Assembly (NCBI GenBank): GCA_016584495.1
Contig: WAID01000007.1
Location: 186,001 to 250,000 of the forward strand
Direction: 5' to 3'
Origin: Celoporthe dispersa
Lineage: Eukaryota > Ascomycota > Sordariomycetes > Diaporthales > Cryphonectriaceae
Length of the DNA stretch: 64,000 bases
Shown here piece by piece: positions 32,457-44,291 of the stretch. How positions within the stretch are numbered: the stretch's first letter is position 1; each line of letters opens with the position of its first letter. A program made the translations under genes and the position numbers. The notes under the pieces are model-generated. The model searched no databases. It saw only the letters and a program-made list of their open reading frames with translations, and had not been told where the DNA came from.

Positions 32457-34289
32457 CTACCCAACAGCTTTCCTATCGCCTGTAGATTCCTGCGCCCTCC
32501 CACAATGACCACTCCTGCCGAGACCAGTACTGTCGACAGGATCATAGTACTCAAATACCCTCGGCTTCCCCTTCCCCCTCCCGCCGCCCCTCGTCGTCAC
32601 AGCAGGCGCCACAAACCGCGAGATGCCCGTCTCGCGGTCATACGACTCGTACGAGCACCCGAGCCTCTTTCCCCCGCCGCCGGGGAGGTCGACCACGAAC
32701 TGCGGCATCAGGAAGCCCGCGATGGTCCCCCGGATCTGGGCCTCGAGGTCGAGCATCGTCTGCAGCGGGGTGCGCATGTGCTCGTTTGTCTTGACCATGT
32801 CACACTGGTAGACGTAGTACTTTGGATCTCGTCAGCTCGCCCCGGTCCAGGCCAGACAGGGCAGACGGGTAGACAGATGGGAGGAAGGAGCTGCTGGTCT
32901 ACAAGGGAGAGGACAACAACAGCCAGGGACTTACAGGAATGACATTGTTATCCGCCAGCCTCCTGATCAGCGTCGACATGGTCTCGACATCGTCATTGAT
33001 CCCCCGCAGCAGCACGCTCTGGTTCCGCACCACCACCCCCGACTCCAGCAGCCTCTGCGACGCCGCCTCCGTGACCCACGACATCTCCTCGGGGTGGTTA
33101 AGGTGCGTGTGCAGCGCCACCGCCTTGCCGACCTTTCTCGCGCTCGCCGCGACCTCCGCCAGGGCGCCGGCCCACCCGTCCTCCTCGTCCAGCATCCGCG
33201 CAGGCGCGACAGCGAGCCCTTTGGACGCGAAGCGGAACCGCCGGACGTGCGGGATCTTGATGAGCTGCTCGCCGAGGAACCTGATGTGCTCTGGCTGCAG
33301 GTAGTACGTGTCGCCCCCCGAGAGGACAATGTCGTGGAGCTGGGGCGTGGCCGCGATGTAGGCGAGGGCCTCCTCCCAGCGGCGCAGGCTGGGCTTGATG
33401 CTGTTCTTGGTCACGCAGATGGTGTCGTCGCCGACCATGTAGGAGCGCGTGCAGTAGGTGCAGTAGGTCGGGCAGATGGAGGTGGCTGCGTATAGAGAAG
33501 GAAGGAGACAGACCTTGGGATCAGCTGTGGCCGCTTCCGTGGGCATGTGTTACTTGAGAGGAGTCTCGTGGATACTGACTTAGGAACAGGGCCTTGTCTG
33601 GATATCTGTGCACCAGGCCGTCCACTGGCGAGTCGGCCTTCTCGCCCAGGGAGTCCAGCGTCAGCTTTGGGTGGTCTGGGAGCATGATGGACCTCAGAGG
33701 TATGAACTGCCGGAAGATTGGATCGCTTCGAGGATCCTGCCAGTTGATTCGGCTGAGCACATAGGGCCTGTACAATATCAACATGTCAGCCAGGCTCTTG
33801 TAGTCAACAGATAAACAATAGTCAAAAGGGAGCGGACGTGATACGGATCGCCATCGCCGCAGCGTCGATGCCATGAAACACATCCAGCATGAGGTCTTCC
33901 TTGCTCTGTCCTCTTGAGCCCTGCTTGTCATAGGGAACCTCATCTGGCACGACAGCCTTTAGAAACGCAAAGAGCTTGTCTCTACCCGAGACGATGTTTT
34001 TTGTCTAGTGGTTTGGAAAGTCCATGTGAGCTCTTGAATTGTGTGATGCTGTTAAGAAAGAGGAAGAGAGAAAGAGAAGAAAAAAAAAGAAAAAAGCAAT
34101 ACTTACAGTCCACCGATGAGAGAGGAAGTCATTAGTGGACACCCCCTCGTATACGGGCACTTTTCGCCAGAACTCCTCCTCTTGATGGGGAGATATTGTC
34201 CCATACGCCCTCGGATGGACAGCGGTAGTGGGTATCTTGTGCAGGCGAGGCCGCCTCGGTAGAGCGCGACACAATTTAGTCATGTTCAT
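32457..34289 (-). CDS. Lysine 2,3-aminomutase-like radical SAM enzyme
   Basis: The family interconverts L-lysine and L-beta-lysine using S-adenosylmethionine, a [4Fe-4S] cluster and pyridoxal phosphate. The cluster motif CPTYCTYC (C-x3-C-x2-C) is intact, followed by DIVLSGGDTYYL and HLNHPEE; FVVDLPGGGGK near the C-terminus supplies the PLP-binding Lys in its usual PGGGGK context. Five exons are inferred: 34289-34107, 34004-33838, 33767-33580, 33485-32935 and 32819-32457, with introns of 102, 70, 94 and 114 bases. The second intron uses the weaker donor GTCCGC, which restores MAIRITPYVLSRINW, the family's ITPYYL region. The total is 483 residues with no frameshift. MNMTKLCRALPRRPRLHK could be a mitochondrial presequence. 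The family is mainly bacterial, so an old transfer into fungi is plausible; four introns argue it is long settled. Substrate may be another amino acid. Confidence 0.88.
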
Positions 34290-37200
34290 CTTCAGGGTGA
34301 GAGGGGAATGAGAGAAGAAGATTGTCGAAGCCGTCTGGAGGCTATTCAGAATTGTATCCTGGGCGTATCAAGTCTCTTTGCGTATGTAATTATATCGCAC
34401 CGGGGGGACGAGTCTCGGGTTCACGGAGGACGACGCAGATGAGAGCCCCAGAGGTGGAAGAACACTTGCCAACACTTTATACAAGCTGCTTCTCTAGACA
34501 TTTCAACGGTAATACTGCAAAGTTCCATTCTGTCCTCTCCTCTTCCTGCTGCCTCGTCGTATCCTCTCGCCAACAAACCAGTACCAGCCCGTCGGTACCC
34601 AACCAGAGGTTGACCCCCATCACCTCTCCTGGCCTCATGTTCCCACGACTGCAGGTTTAGAGCCGCACGCCGAGAAAGTGATAATCGACATGTGTGAACC
34701 AAAAGGTACTAGGCATTCTGATAGCCCTGGCTGCTCCACCAATGGCCAGGTGTTGTCCTCTCTGTTGACAGCCCACACCAATGCAGCTCAGTATGACCGC
34801 ATCGCGGCATGACCTCCGAGACAGCCGTCAGGCCAGACAACCCGGCGAATGAGTGAACAGCCAAGTCTCTCCAGGATGACCCTCTTGTCGCCTGTGAGAA
34901 TGTACAGCGCGGCAGGTGATCAGTTGTGTGCGTGGGCCTGTCTGTCTGTTGGTGCCCCGCGCTGCTGCAGGAGGCAGTGATCGATGGGACCCGTTACGTA
35001 CCCTCCTCTCTTCCTGGTCCTGGGTGTGCTGGCACACAATGGGAGGCTCTTGTATACTTAAACAAGGAATAAAGCTCTAATGCCGAGGCTAGTCCCCCTC
35101 CTTTTTTGAGAAGGAAAGAAAAAAAAAGAAAGAAAAGAAAAGAAGGATCTTCGGGGTGTCTTTACGACGAAGACGACGGGCATGATAGCCGTGCCCCGTA
35201 ATCAGGTCGTATCATAGTAATACAACCAGACACGGGTCTCCTTGGTCGACCACCACACACAATATTATCTCACAGACTTTCTACAACAGCATACTTTTAT
35301 TTATCTGCTTTGCCTTCCCGGGAACGTTCTTAAGGAGATGGAATCGCATTATAACCGCTGCATTCTGGTCTGGTCCCAAATGCCTGTGGTGGAGTGGCCC
35401 CGTAGCATAATGAATCACCCTCGAGGGTGATTCACACGGAGCAGGCTGGGGAAGACTCCTCGCAGCACCTGCTGAGATAGTTACTCGAGCCCGGTTCATC
35501 CCACTTCTCTCTTAGTCAGTATGCACGGGACAATAATTAACTCTCCACACGCATCCCCAGCCAGAGGTGGCGAGCTGATGAGCTGTCGTCGGGTGCCTGG
35601 CAGGATGACATGAGCACCGCGGCGAGGTGCAGCACGCACCAGACAGACATGCCCGGGGTGAGCACCATGGGGATGATCTCGTACCCAATTTTTTTATAAG
35701 ATAAAACCGGTGAATTCCGTTTCCCTGGCTGCCTTATCTGGGGTTGCTGGTCTCTGGGCGGGGGTTGGCTGCTCCAGGCCCTGCCCGGCTTCCTCCCTCC
35801 TCCTTTGGCTGAGTAGTCACCCACGTTTGCTACCTGCTCTGTCCACAGACCTTGACTGGCGGTCAGAGGTTGTGAGCCTGGTGTTTTGCCATGATGGACG
35901 TTGGGAAGCCCGAAGCTAACGGGAGAGGAGCTTGCTCCTTGCATTAGTGAATAGAGAACTGTGGATCACTGGAACCAATGTGGTGGCGGACTGGATACTC
36001 TCTGGCGGGCGGGGAGTCGGTAGGTATGCTTCAGTGCTTCGATCTTGGGATGAACGTAAGCAGAACAGATCGGGTCAACTGTATAATCATACGGCTCGTA
36101 TCCCGAGCCAGCCGTCAGAGCCATGTCGTTGTGTTCAGACCACAGCAGACTTGTCGTCACCCGAGGACCTGACCTGGCCCGGGTTCCTCGACAGCCAGCG
36201 AGGGCCTGGACAAAAGACCTGCTGATGGGCGCAGGCTGCGGCCAACTCGAATAATACACACGCACCCCTATTCTCCCTTAGGAAGGAGAAACCAACGCCC
36301 GAGTCCAGACAAGCCCAGGCAGATGCGCGCCCTTCGTGACAACAAAGCAATGCGAGGTGTGTGGAGCACGCGTTCTGTTTCCAACACATAGCCAGAGCGT
36401 CACTTTCTTGGGTCTGTTGGTCCCAACCTGCATATGCACGGTATATACGTATGGCCTCCATTGGCCCCGTGGAGGGCCAAGACCCATCGACCCAGACTGC
36501 CGGGAACCAACCAGAAGCTGAGTCGGCCACCGTCTGTGGTAAAAGTACGATGCGCAACAGGTTTCTTGGGAGGCAGCAAGAGTCAGCAGAGAGGGAGGGG
36601 AGATCTCGATGACAAGTCGAGCCGGAGTAGAGACAAAAGAGAATAATAGGGACGGGGATCAGGGATCAGCCCTCCTTTCCCCCCTCTTCCTCCTCCTCCT
36701 CTCTACTGGAACCATTCATGAGTCCATCTCGATCATGCGTTTGGACGAAAGAGGAGGAGATAAGAATCAAGGAGATGGGGTCTGGAGGGCAGAGCCGTCC
36801 TCTACAAGAGCCATCGCCCACGTCCCATGATCATCTCTGCCCTTTTGTCAACTTCCAGGTCCAGAAACACACTATAGAGAATACATCATCATGATGACGT
36901 GCTTGCATGTCTACCTATCTCCCTCACTGCCTTCTCCTCCTACTCCCACCTCGTCTTTTTCTGTAAACTCCAACCCGTCGTCTCCCTGGAGCAGATACTA
37001 ACCGGGTCGGATGGACACCGTTCACTCCCGCTCTCAGTCTATCCTGCCTTACATTCATTGAGAGAAGAAAAGGAAAAAAAAAGAAGGGAAAGAAGAGGTC
37101 TGACAGTATTACGGAACGCCATCCGGTACCTCTCTTCTCGGCTGCGGAGGAACTCAGCCTGGGGTCTGGGCCGGGCCGTTTCTTACAGTCTTTGTTGAAA

Positions 37201-37410
37201 TACAGTGTTCACAGTAAGCCACACCGGACGGGCATACACAGACAGGGGAAACAGAGAAAAAGAAGAAGGACCCCCAGCGCCAAACATGGTCTTTCACCCC
37301 AGTCGTAGGATAACGGCCAAAAACAAAAATAAGAAGAAGAAAGAAAAAAACACTACCCAAAACAACAGTCACCCGAGTAGATAAGATGATGTACCCAGTG
37401 GACCGGTCCT
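34290..37410. other. 3.1 kb spacer between VPS10 and the aminomutase gene
   Basis: It carries the aminomutase promoter on the right-hand strand sense and the VPS10 3' region. Scattered ORFs are short and domainless. The notable element is the palindrome at 35411-35434. An A/G-rich stretch lies at 35107-35145. Confidence 0.5.
35411..35434. repeat. Perfect 24-bp palindrome
   Basis: Both 12-base arms match exactly with no spacer (arm TGAATCACCCTC, centre CTCGAG). The flanks do not extend the symmetry. It is 1.1 kb upstream of the aminomutase start. It could bind a symmetric protein dimer or form a cruciform; no function is known to me. Confidence 0.9.
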
Positions 37411-40400
37411 TTATACCTCCTCGTCGCTGTCCTCGCCCAGCAGCTCCCCCCTCGTCGTCATCGACGGTGGCATAGTCTCCTCTGCCCCTCGCAAAGCTGT
37501 CCCGCGTCGTGAACGGCCTGCTCCCGCCGCCTCCCAGCCTCGAGAACCCTCCACCCCCTCCGTACCGCAGCCTGTCCAGCGCTGCGACGCCCGTCCTCCA
37601 GAGGCCGGCCACGACCAGCGGTATAGCCCCCGCGACCGCCACCACCGCGCTGAGGGCGATGACTGGGTACCGCACAAACGGCGAGTCCGAGTCGAAGGCG
37701 CCGGCCCCGAAGCCTGCACTGGACGTGTCGCCGAGGCGGATCTGTCCGAACTTGCCGCTCCAGTTGCGCCACACCCACCAGCCGGCGGCCCCGGCCAGCG
37801 CGAGGGGGATCGTGATGACGAAGAACAGGCCAACGCCCGAGAGGCCGTGGCGCTGCTGGAACTCGTCCTCCTTGCCTGGGCATACGTGCAGCGCGCTCTG
37901 CTTGTCGAACTCTGTGCCGCCCTCGCAGGTCGAGAGCGGGATCTTGCGGTAGCCCGTGGGCTCGTAGTACTCGACCTGGTCCGGGTTCTCCCTGCAGTAC
38001 TGGCTGTGGTCCATGGGCTGGAGGCCAGGCACCAGCTCGCAGGCACCGTGGCCGGTGAGCTCGAAGTTGTAGTCGCTGTGTGGTTGTGGCAGGGTTAGCA
38101 AACATGGCCGCCGCTCTTCTCGGCGCAGGATCCACCCGCCCTGTCTGGCTGTGGAGACACTTACCATTCGTAGTCACGCCGGCTGCAGGTGCAGTTCTTG
38201 GAGTTGTAGACGTGCTCGATCCTGTAGCCGTTGTAGCACTGCCTGTCCGTCTTCTTGCGCATGTACTGTGTCACGTGCCCAAAGAGACATTCGTCACGCT
38301 GTAGGGGGTGGCTGGGCGACCAGATCCGGTAGTCGGACTCGCTCGGGTCGTCCTTCTGCAGGCATGGGCGGTCTGCCAGGCCCGTGAAGTCGATGCTCGA
38401 GGCCACGGTCGAGGTCCCGTCTTGCGTCCAGACGATGAACTTTCGGGACGCGCCGGAGCTCTGCGTGGTGAAGTCGGTCACCATCATCTCCTTGTCGGCG
38501 AACGTGAAGTCTGTCCAGGTGTCGCCCTCGTCGGTCGTATAGGATACGGCCCGCGTCTTGGTGTCGAGGGGGACCAGGGCGATGATGGACCCCTGGTCTC
38601 CGTACTGCCACAGCCAGCGGCCCTTCTTGACCTGCTTCCAGGTCATGCCGGCATCCGTCGTCATGTAGGTGTTGGCGTCGTCCCTGGTGCCGAGATACTC
38701 GCCGATGTTGCCCCACGCGAACATGAGACCCACGGCACCGGCTGAGGAGTATGTCCTGCTGTGGTCCTTGCGCTCTGTGTACCCGTGGATGTGCAGGGCG
38801 CACTTCTCGGTCCCGTCGCCGCTGCAGCCAGTCGACTTCCCGTCCATGTCCTTCGGGGGAGGAGGCAGGTAGGCCCACTCGGCGCCGTCGTTATGGCTGA
38901 TGCGCGAGCGCAGCTTCTTGGGCTCGTTCGGCCTGTCCTGGTTCGCGACGATGTTGACCATCTCGACGCCCTCGAGGCCGAGCATCTTCTCGAAGTCGAC
39001 AAAGTACTTGGTGTTGCAGTTGACGCCCGAGATGCTCAGGACGTAGGACGTGCCGTTGGAGTTGCTCTTCATGATGGACCCGAACCGCCTGTCCTCGTCG
39101 ACGCTGGTGGCGACAAAGAGGTTGACGGCGTGCGTAGAGCTGTCGAGAACGGTGTACGCGTGCTGGTGGGGAACCTCAAAGTTGTAGGGGAAGTGAGCCT
39201 CGGCATAGGTCTCGCCGTCGAGGCTGGCGAGAGCCCGGAGGGTGTTCTTGGTGACGTTCTGCGTGGCGACGACGATAAACTCAGACATGGTCGCGAAGTC
39301 CTTGACGTCGCTCTGGACGACCTTGCCCTGGTCGTCGAAGTCGTTGGCAGGCCCGGCGACGAGCTGCCACGGGTTGTCGATGTGGCCGCTGTCCTCCTTC
39401 GTCCTGGCCTGGCATATGATCTGGTCCTGCGAGCGGAAGCTGTTGAAGGCGCTGGAGCCGGTGAACTCGCAGCGGTCGACATAGCGCTTGAGGGTCTGCC
39501 AGTGGTCGCCGCGGTCCGTGGAGAGCGAGGCCTCCTGGTAGCAGGTCTCGCCGGTGCTCGTGCACTTCTTGCCGACCCAGATGATCCAGTCCTTCTTGTC
39601 GGGGTGGAAGGCGAACGGCGACCGTTCGATGTCGGTGTTGGGAGGGGTCGGGGCCTTGAACTCGTCAAAGGACTGCCCGTGGTTGATGGTGTACACGATC
39701 GTGCCGTCCCTCTGGATGAAGAGCACCATGTCCTTGAAGTAGGTGTGCGGGACGATCCCCCAGAACTCCCGGGCCAGCGCGGAGGGCGTGTCCCAGCTGC
39801 CGCCGCCGTCGTGCGTGATGAGGACCTTGCCGCCGCCCCTCGCGACGATCGTCTCATCGCCCGACTGGCTCGTCTCGCCCCGCTCGAGGTAGTGTATCTC
39901 GGCCTTCCCGGTGTTCTCGAAGACGTGCTGTGAGCTCTTGACCTCGCCGCTGGCCGGTCCCTTGGGCGGGGTGTGGGAGTCGGCGCACGTCCACTCCTTC
40001 AGGTCGTCCTTCTGCTGCCCGCTTTTCCTCTTGCAGGTGTTGCCGGGGATGAGCCGCCACCCCGAGGATCCCATAAACGTGTCGTCGGGCTTGGCGTTTG
40101 CGCCGCAGGCGCCACTGGGGGCCTGGACCGGGCCGACGGCAACGCACTCGCCGTTCTCGCGGCGGAAGTTGTAGTCACACTCAAAGTCCGCGTCGGCGCA
40201 GTCGCAGTTGGTCGTCTGGACCTCGACCAGGTTGAACTCCTGCTTCATGAAGCAGTCGGCGTCCTTCCTCCTGCGCGTGTACTTCTGTGTGTGGCCCATG
40301 AGGCAGGTGGGCCCGTCCTCGTCGACCCTGGCCCACCACTCCTCCATGTCGCCCTTGCCGCACGTCCTCTCGTGCAGGCCCTCAAAGTCGATGGAGATGA

Positions 40401-42034
40401 CCTGGAACTTGGGGTTCAGCTCGTCGCCGGTCTGGCCGTACAGCAGGAACTTCAGGCTCGTCGAGTCGGGGGTCGTCGTCAGGACCCACGGCTTGATCCT
40501 GAGGCCGCCGGGGAGCTCCTGTGCCTTCCAGGTCTGGCCGTGGTCCAGCGAGTACTTGATCTCCCCCACGTCGACGCTGTCAGAGTCGTGGATGGCGACG
40601 AGGACGTTGCCCTGGTCCCCGAACTCGTACTTGTGCGGGCCCTTGGGCCCCTCCAGCCAGTGCATGCCAGCGTCGTCCGAGATGTACAGGTAGGCGTCCG
40701 AGTACGACTTGAGATGGTCCCCGGTGTTGCCGTTGGCCATGACCAGGCCGGGCGCCGGGCTCGAGAAGACACGGCCGACGTTGATCAGCTGCGTGACGGA
40801 GTGCAGGTGGATCCTGCTGCCGGCGTCGCGCGTCTGGACAAAGTTGAAGGTCCGGCCGTCGTCGTGCGTGATCTCGGACACGATCTTCTTCTCGGTCATG
40901 AACTGCTTCTCCACGTCCTCCCAGTTGTCCACCCTGTTCACGAGGAAGATGCCCTGGATGCCGGCGATCTTCTCGAAGTCGACGTGGCCCATCATGTTGC
41001 GGTTGGTGTGCTCGATGTTCCGGGTGAAGAAGGTGCCGTTGGAGTTGCTCGTGAACATGACGCCCATGGGGTTGGACGGGCGGGTGGTCATGACGTCGAC
41101 CTGGATGCTGTAGTTGGTGCTCTCGAGCACGGTGTAGGCCTCCTGGTCGATGCGGTGGTCCTCGGGGAACATGGCCCTGTGCCACCTGAGGGTGTCGTCG
41201 GTGACGAACAGGGCCATCTCGTCCGTGTTCAGGGAGGCGGTGGCGACCAGGATGTACTTCTTGACCGAGGCCACATTGACGATGCCCTGCACCGGCCGGT
41301 CCGTGTCGAGGTTCGGCTCGAACTCCTGGATCTTGCCGTCGGCGCTGGTGGCGCTGAAGTAGTTGTCCGAGACGATCAGCCGGTTGTCCTGCTTCAGCGG
41401 CGAGAAGGCGTCCCGGAGGATGCACATGATGCGCTGCTCGTCCAGGTCGGACTGGCCGGTGGTGAACAGGTCGGACCCCTTGGCCCACCAGCAGCCCTCC
41501 GTGTTGCCGCGGAGGAACTTGGCGTCGGTCCTGAAGCCGTCGAGCGTGTACATGGCCACCTCGTCGCAGAAGATGCCCCTGCAGTCCATGCCGTTGAATA
41601 TGATGCGGTCCGGGTCGCCGGCGTGGAAGTTGAAGATCTCGGGGCGGAAGATGTTGAACTCGGAGTCGGTGAAGAAGCTCTTCCACGTCTTGCCCTGGTC
41701 CTCGGTGCGCCAGTGGGAGGTGGACTCGGTCAGGATGTAGGCGCGCTTGTTGTCGAACGCGTGCAGGACCAGGGCGAAGGCCTTGCCGTCGGGGACGTCG
41801 CCGACCAGGGCCCACGTCTCGCCGCCGTCAGGGGGAGCGCCATACGTTCTGTGAGCTGACGTCCTGGAAGAGGATGACGTCCGACCGGTCGAAGTAGTTG
41901 AGGTTCTGCGGGTAGTGATCGAACTCCCTGACGGAGAAGGTCGGCTCGTCCTTGGCCAGCACCGGCTGCAGCGGCGATGCCCAGAGGGATGCCAGCAGCA
42001 GAGCTGCCGCCCTGGTAGCTCCGCTGGCCTTCAT
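37411..42034 (-). CDS. VPS10: Vacuolar protein sorting receptor Vps10 (sortilin family)
   Basis: The product is the type I trans-Golgi receptor that carries carboxypeptidase Y-type hydrolases to the vacuole and recycles by retromer. A signal peptide (about residues 1-28, AAALLLASLWASPLQPVLA) precedes two VPS10 ten-bladed propeller domains with many Asp-box turns (for example SDDAGMHWLEG, STDRGDHWQTL, TTDAGMTWKQV), each followed by a Cys-rich 10CC module. A membrane segment (VGLFFVITIPLALAGAAGWW) lies near residue 1380, a second hydrophobic stretch near 1440, and an acidic tail ends in LLGEDSDEEV. One intron at 38076-38164 (GTAAGT...CACAG) joins phases 2/1. Two indels break the frame: an extra base in the G5 run 41831-41835 soon after the signal peptide, and an extra base in C6 37446-37451 just before the tail. 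Corrected length is 1510 residues, normal for fungal Vps10. Confidence 0.94.
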
Positions 42035-43780
42035 CGTATCGGCCGGATCGTGGTAGGAATCATCAAGTTGGGAGAGGGAAGAGCGGTCGGTCAGGAGGAA
42101 AGTCTCGAGGCCAGGCTGTTAGGCAGGCAGGCAGACAGGGCGGGAGGAGGACGGCGGAGAGGAAGGAGGAGGATTATGCTCGCGGGCGCGGATAGCTGTT
42201 GCTGTTATGGCGGCGGAGGGTCGGCAGGCGACCGAGAGGTGGTGTTCGCTAGGCAGTACAGGTACAGCAAGCAGTAACGAGGTCAGAAGTGACGCAGGGA
42301 GCAGAGTGAGAATTGGTCCTGAGGCCAAAAAAAAAAAAAAAAAAGAGGAAAAAAGTTGGGGGGGGGGCGAGATGATGATGTGTCGTCGTTGAGGAATTCA
42401 GCTGTCAAGTGCCAATACAATTGCGTGGCGTCTCAGGCGCGGCAGGTCTGAGGCAAGCAGCAGCTAAGCTAAGAATAGCGGATCCGAGTCCTCCAACCCA
42501 GACGGTTACGTAGAGCTGCCCGGGGGGGGGGCTGGCGTGGTAGCGCTTCTGTTCTGCCCAGCCTGGCTGCCTGGCTGCCTACCACAATACCGCCACCTGA
42601 GGGTAGCCTGCCACCTGCCAAGCCTATGAACTGATAGCTACCATAAGTACGCTCACGCTACGTACTAAGCAGTAACTAACTACCACTGCAGTGATCCCCG
42701 TCACAGGCCACACTGTCTTGTTCCCATCCTGTCATCACACACACTCTCTCTTCCTTTCTATCTCCCAGGACTCACGAGCAAGTACCTGCTGACAAAGAGC
42801 CTACCCTGACGGACCCAGTCCTGCCACTCCAGGCACACACATCATGACGGCGAATCGGCTGACCTGGAACAAGATCAAGCATAGCCGGTTGAAACATGTA
42901 CTGCCTCACTGCACGGACGGGCCGTTCCTCGCATTGTCTGGCTCCTGCTCCACTGCTGCCTCGGACTCTTTTTTTCTTTCTTTCTCCTTCTTTTTGCTTT
43001 TCTTCATCTGTCAGACTGAACCTTTTTACCTTATTGCGCTATATGTCTATGCCCTCTTGACGACATGTCACCCCGTTGGCACAGAGAAGCCGTATCTATG
43101 ATAGAATTCCAGGCTGGCAAAGTCGCATAATATACAAGTCTTTTAGCACCAGCACCTCCTTGGATCACACAGCATTAGGCACGCCTTGGCATTATTACTC
43201 TGGAGCACGACTGGTACGTGGTTTTTCAAGCTCTCATAACACATTGTATATGACTCTGACTACGTAAAAAAAAAGAAACAAGAAAAAAAGGAAAAAGAAG
43301 TACGCTGAAGAAGGTGGGAGGAGCTCTTTCTCTCTCTCTCTCACTAGACCAAGACGCCCAGGACATGGAACAATGCAGCTTTCCAATCCGACTCTGATGT
43401 ATAAACGTAGGGGGTTAAATGTAAGGTTACTGTATCTTGCCACCTTGAGAACGGGCCCTTCACTCTTCTCCCTGGCCACCGACCTCACACGCGGGAAGGA
43501 GAAACAAAAGAAAGCCAGACTGCTCGCTAAGTTTTTTCCCTACCGCTTTTGGCCCCCGCCCACCCTTCTTTTCCCCTTCTTTCCTATCCACACTCAGACT
43601 TCCATACGCCGACGAGGCTAGATTGTCCTTGCCTGTCACACCACAAGGTCCTTGCAAGGAGAGATCTTGGGAGCACTGCAACATCCTCCGCATGCTCTCC
43701 TGCGCCGAACGACTCGGGTGCTCCAGGCCTTCGCCCGACGCGTAGACAAAAAAAAGTCTCATGACCCATACTGCTCTGTG

Positions 43781-43822
<42 letters not shown>

Positions 43823-44291
43823 AAAACACATGTCGAAGGTGATTGCCAATATGTCCAAGATGTGCGGGTGCTTGTCTGAAAAGAACAGCCGGGGGCCAAC
43901 CCCCTTCGGACCGAGCTGTGCCCGTCCTTTCTCGTCGCGCAGCTTGTTGCGTGGCCATGGAGGACCGGACCCGAGTGCTGTCCTGTGTCTCAAGCTGCGG
44001 TTCCGAGAATGGATCAGGCCGGGTAATTTGCGGTTCGGCCCCGTTCTCAAGGAAAGGTATAAAAAAAATAACAAATAGCAATTATGTGCAGGTTAATAGG
44101 TGTGTTTGTGGCGGTAGACCCTGCGTCCCGGGTATCAATCACTTTCCCCCGGGGGTGTCAGGAGAGATATGCTCGAGGGTGAGACGCAGGGCGCTGCCGT
44201 TTCTTTCGAGGTATCAAGTAAGAGAAAAATATGACGCTAGACAGGAGAAAAATGCAGCCCGACCATGCCATCCAGGCCATACGACCTCTTT
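42035..44291. other. 2.3 kb spacer between the SUN gene and VPS10
   Basis: Right next to VPS10 is its promoter; an A18 run (42327-42344) and G run (42359-42367) stand out. A (GA)n array lies at 43789-43815. ORFs such as 43460-44074 (-) show no domain. I see no gene. Confidence 0.5.

Noticed and set aside
40580..41815. 411-codon - strand ORF inside VPS10
   Set aside because: It is the alternate frame of VPS10: high GC keeps it open, but the Vps10 Asp-box motifs are in the other frame.
39973..41859. 628-codon + strand ORF antisense to VPS10
   Set aside because: Val/Leu/Gly-rich antisense shadow of a GC-rich coding exon.
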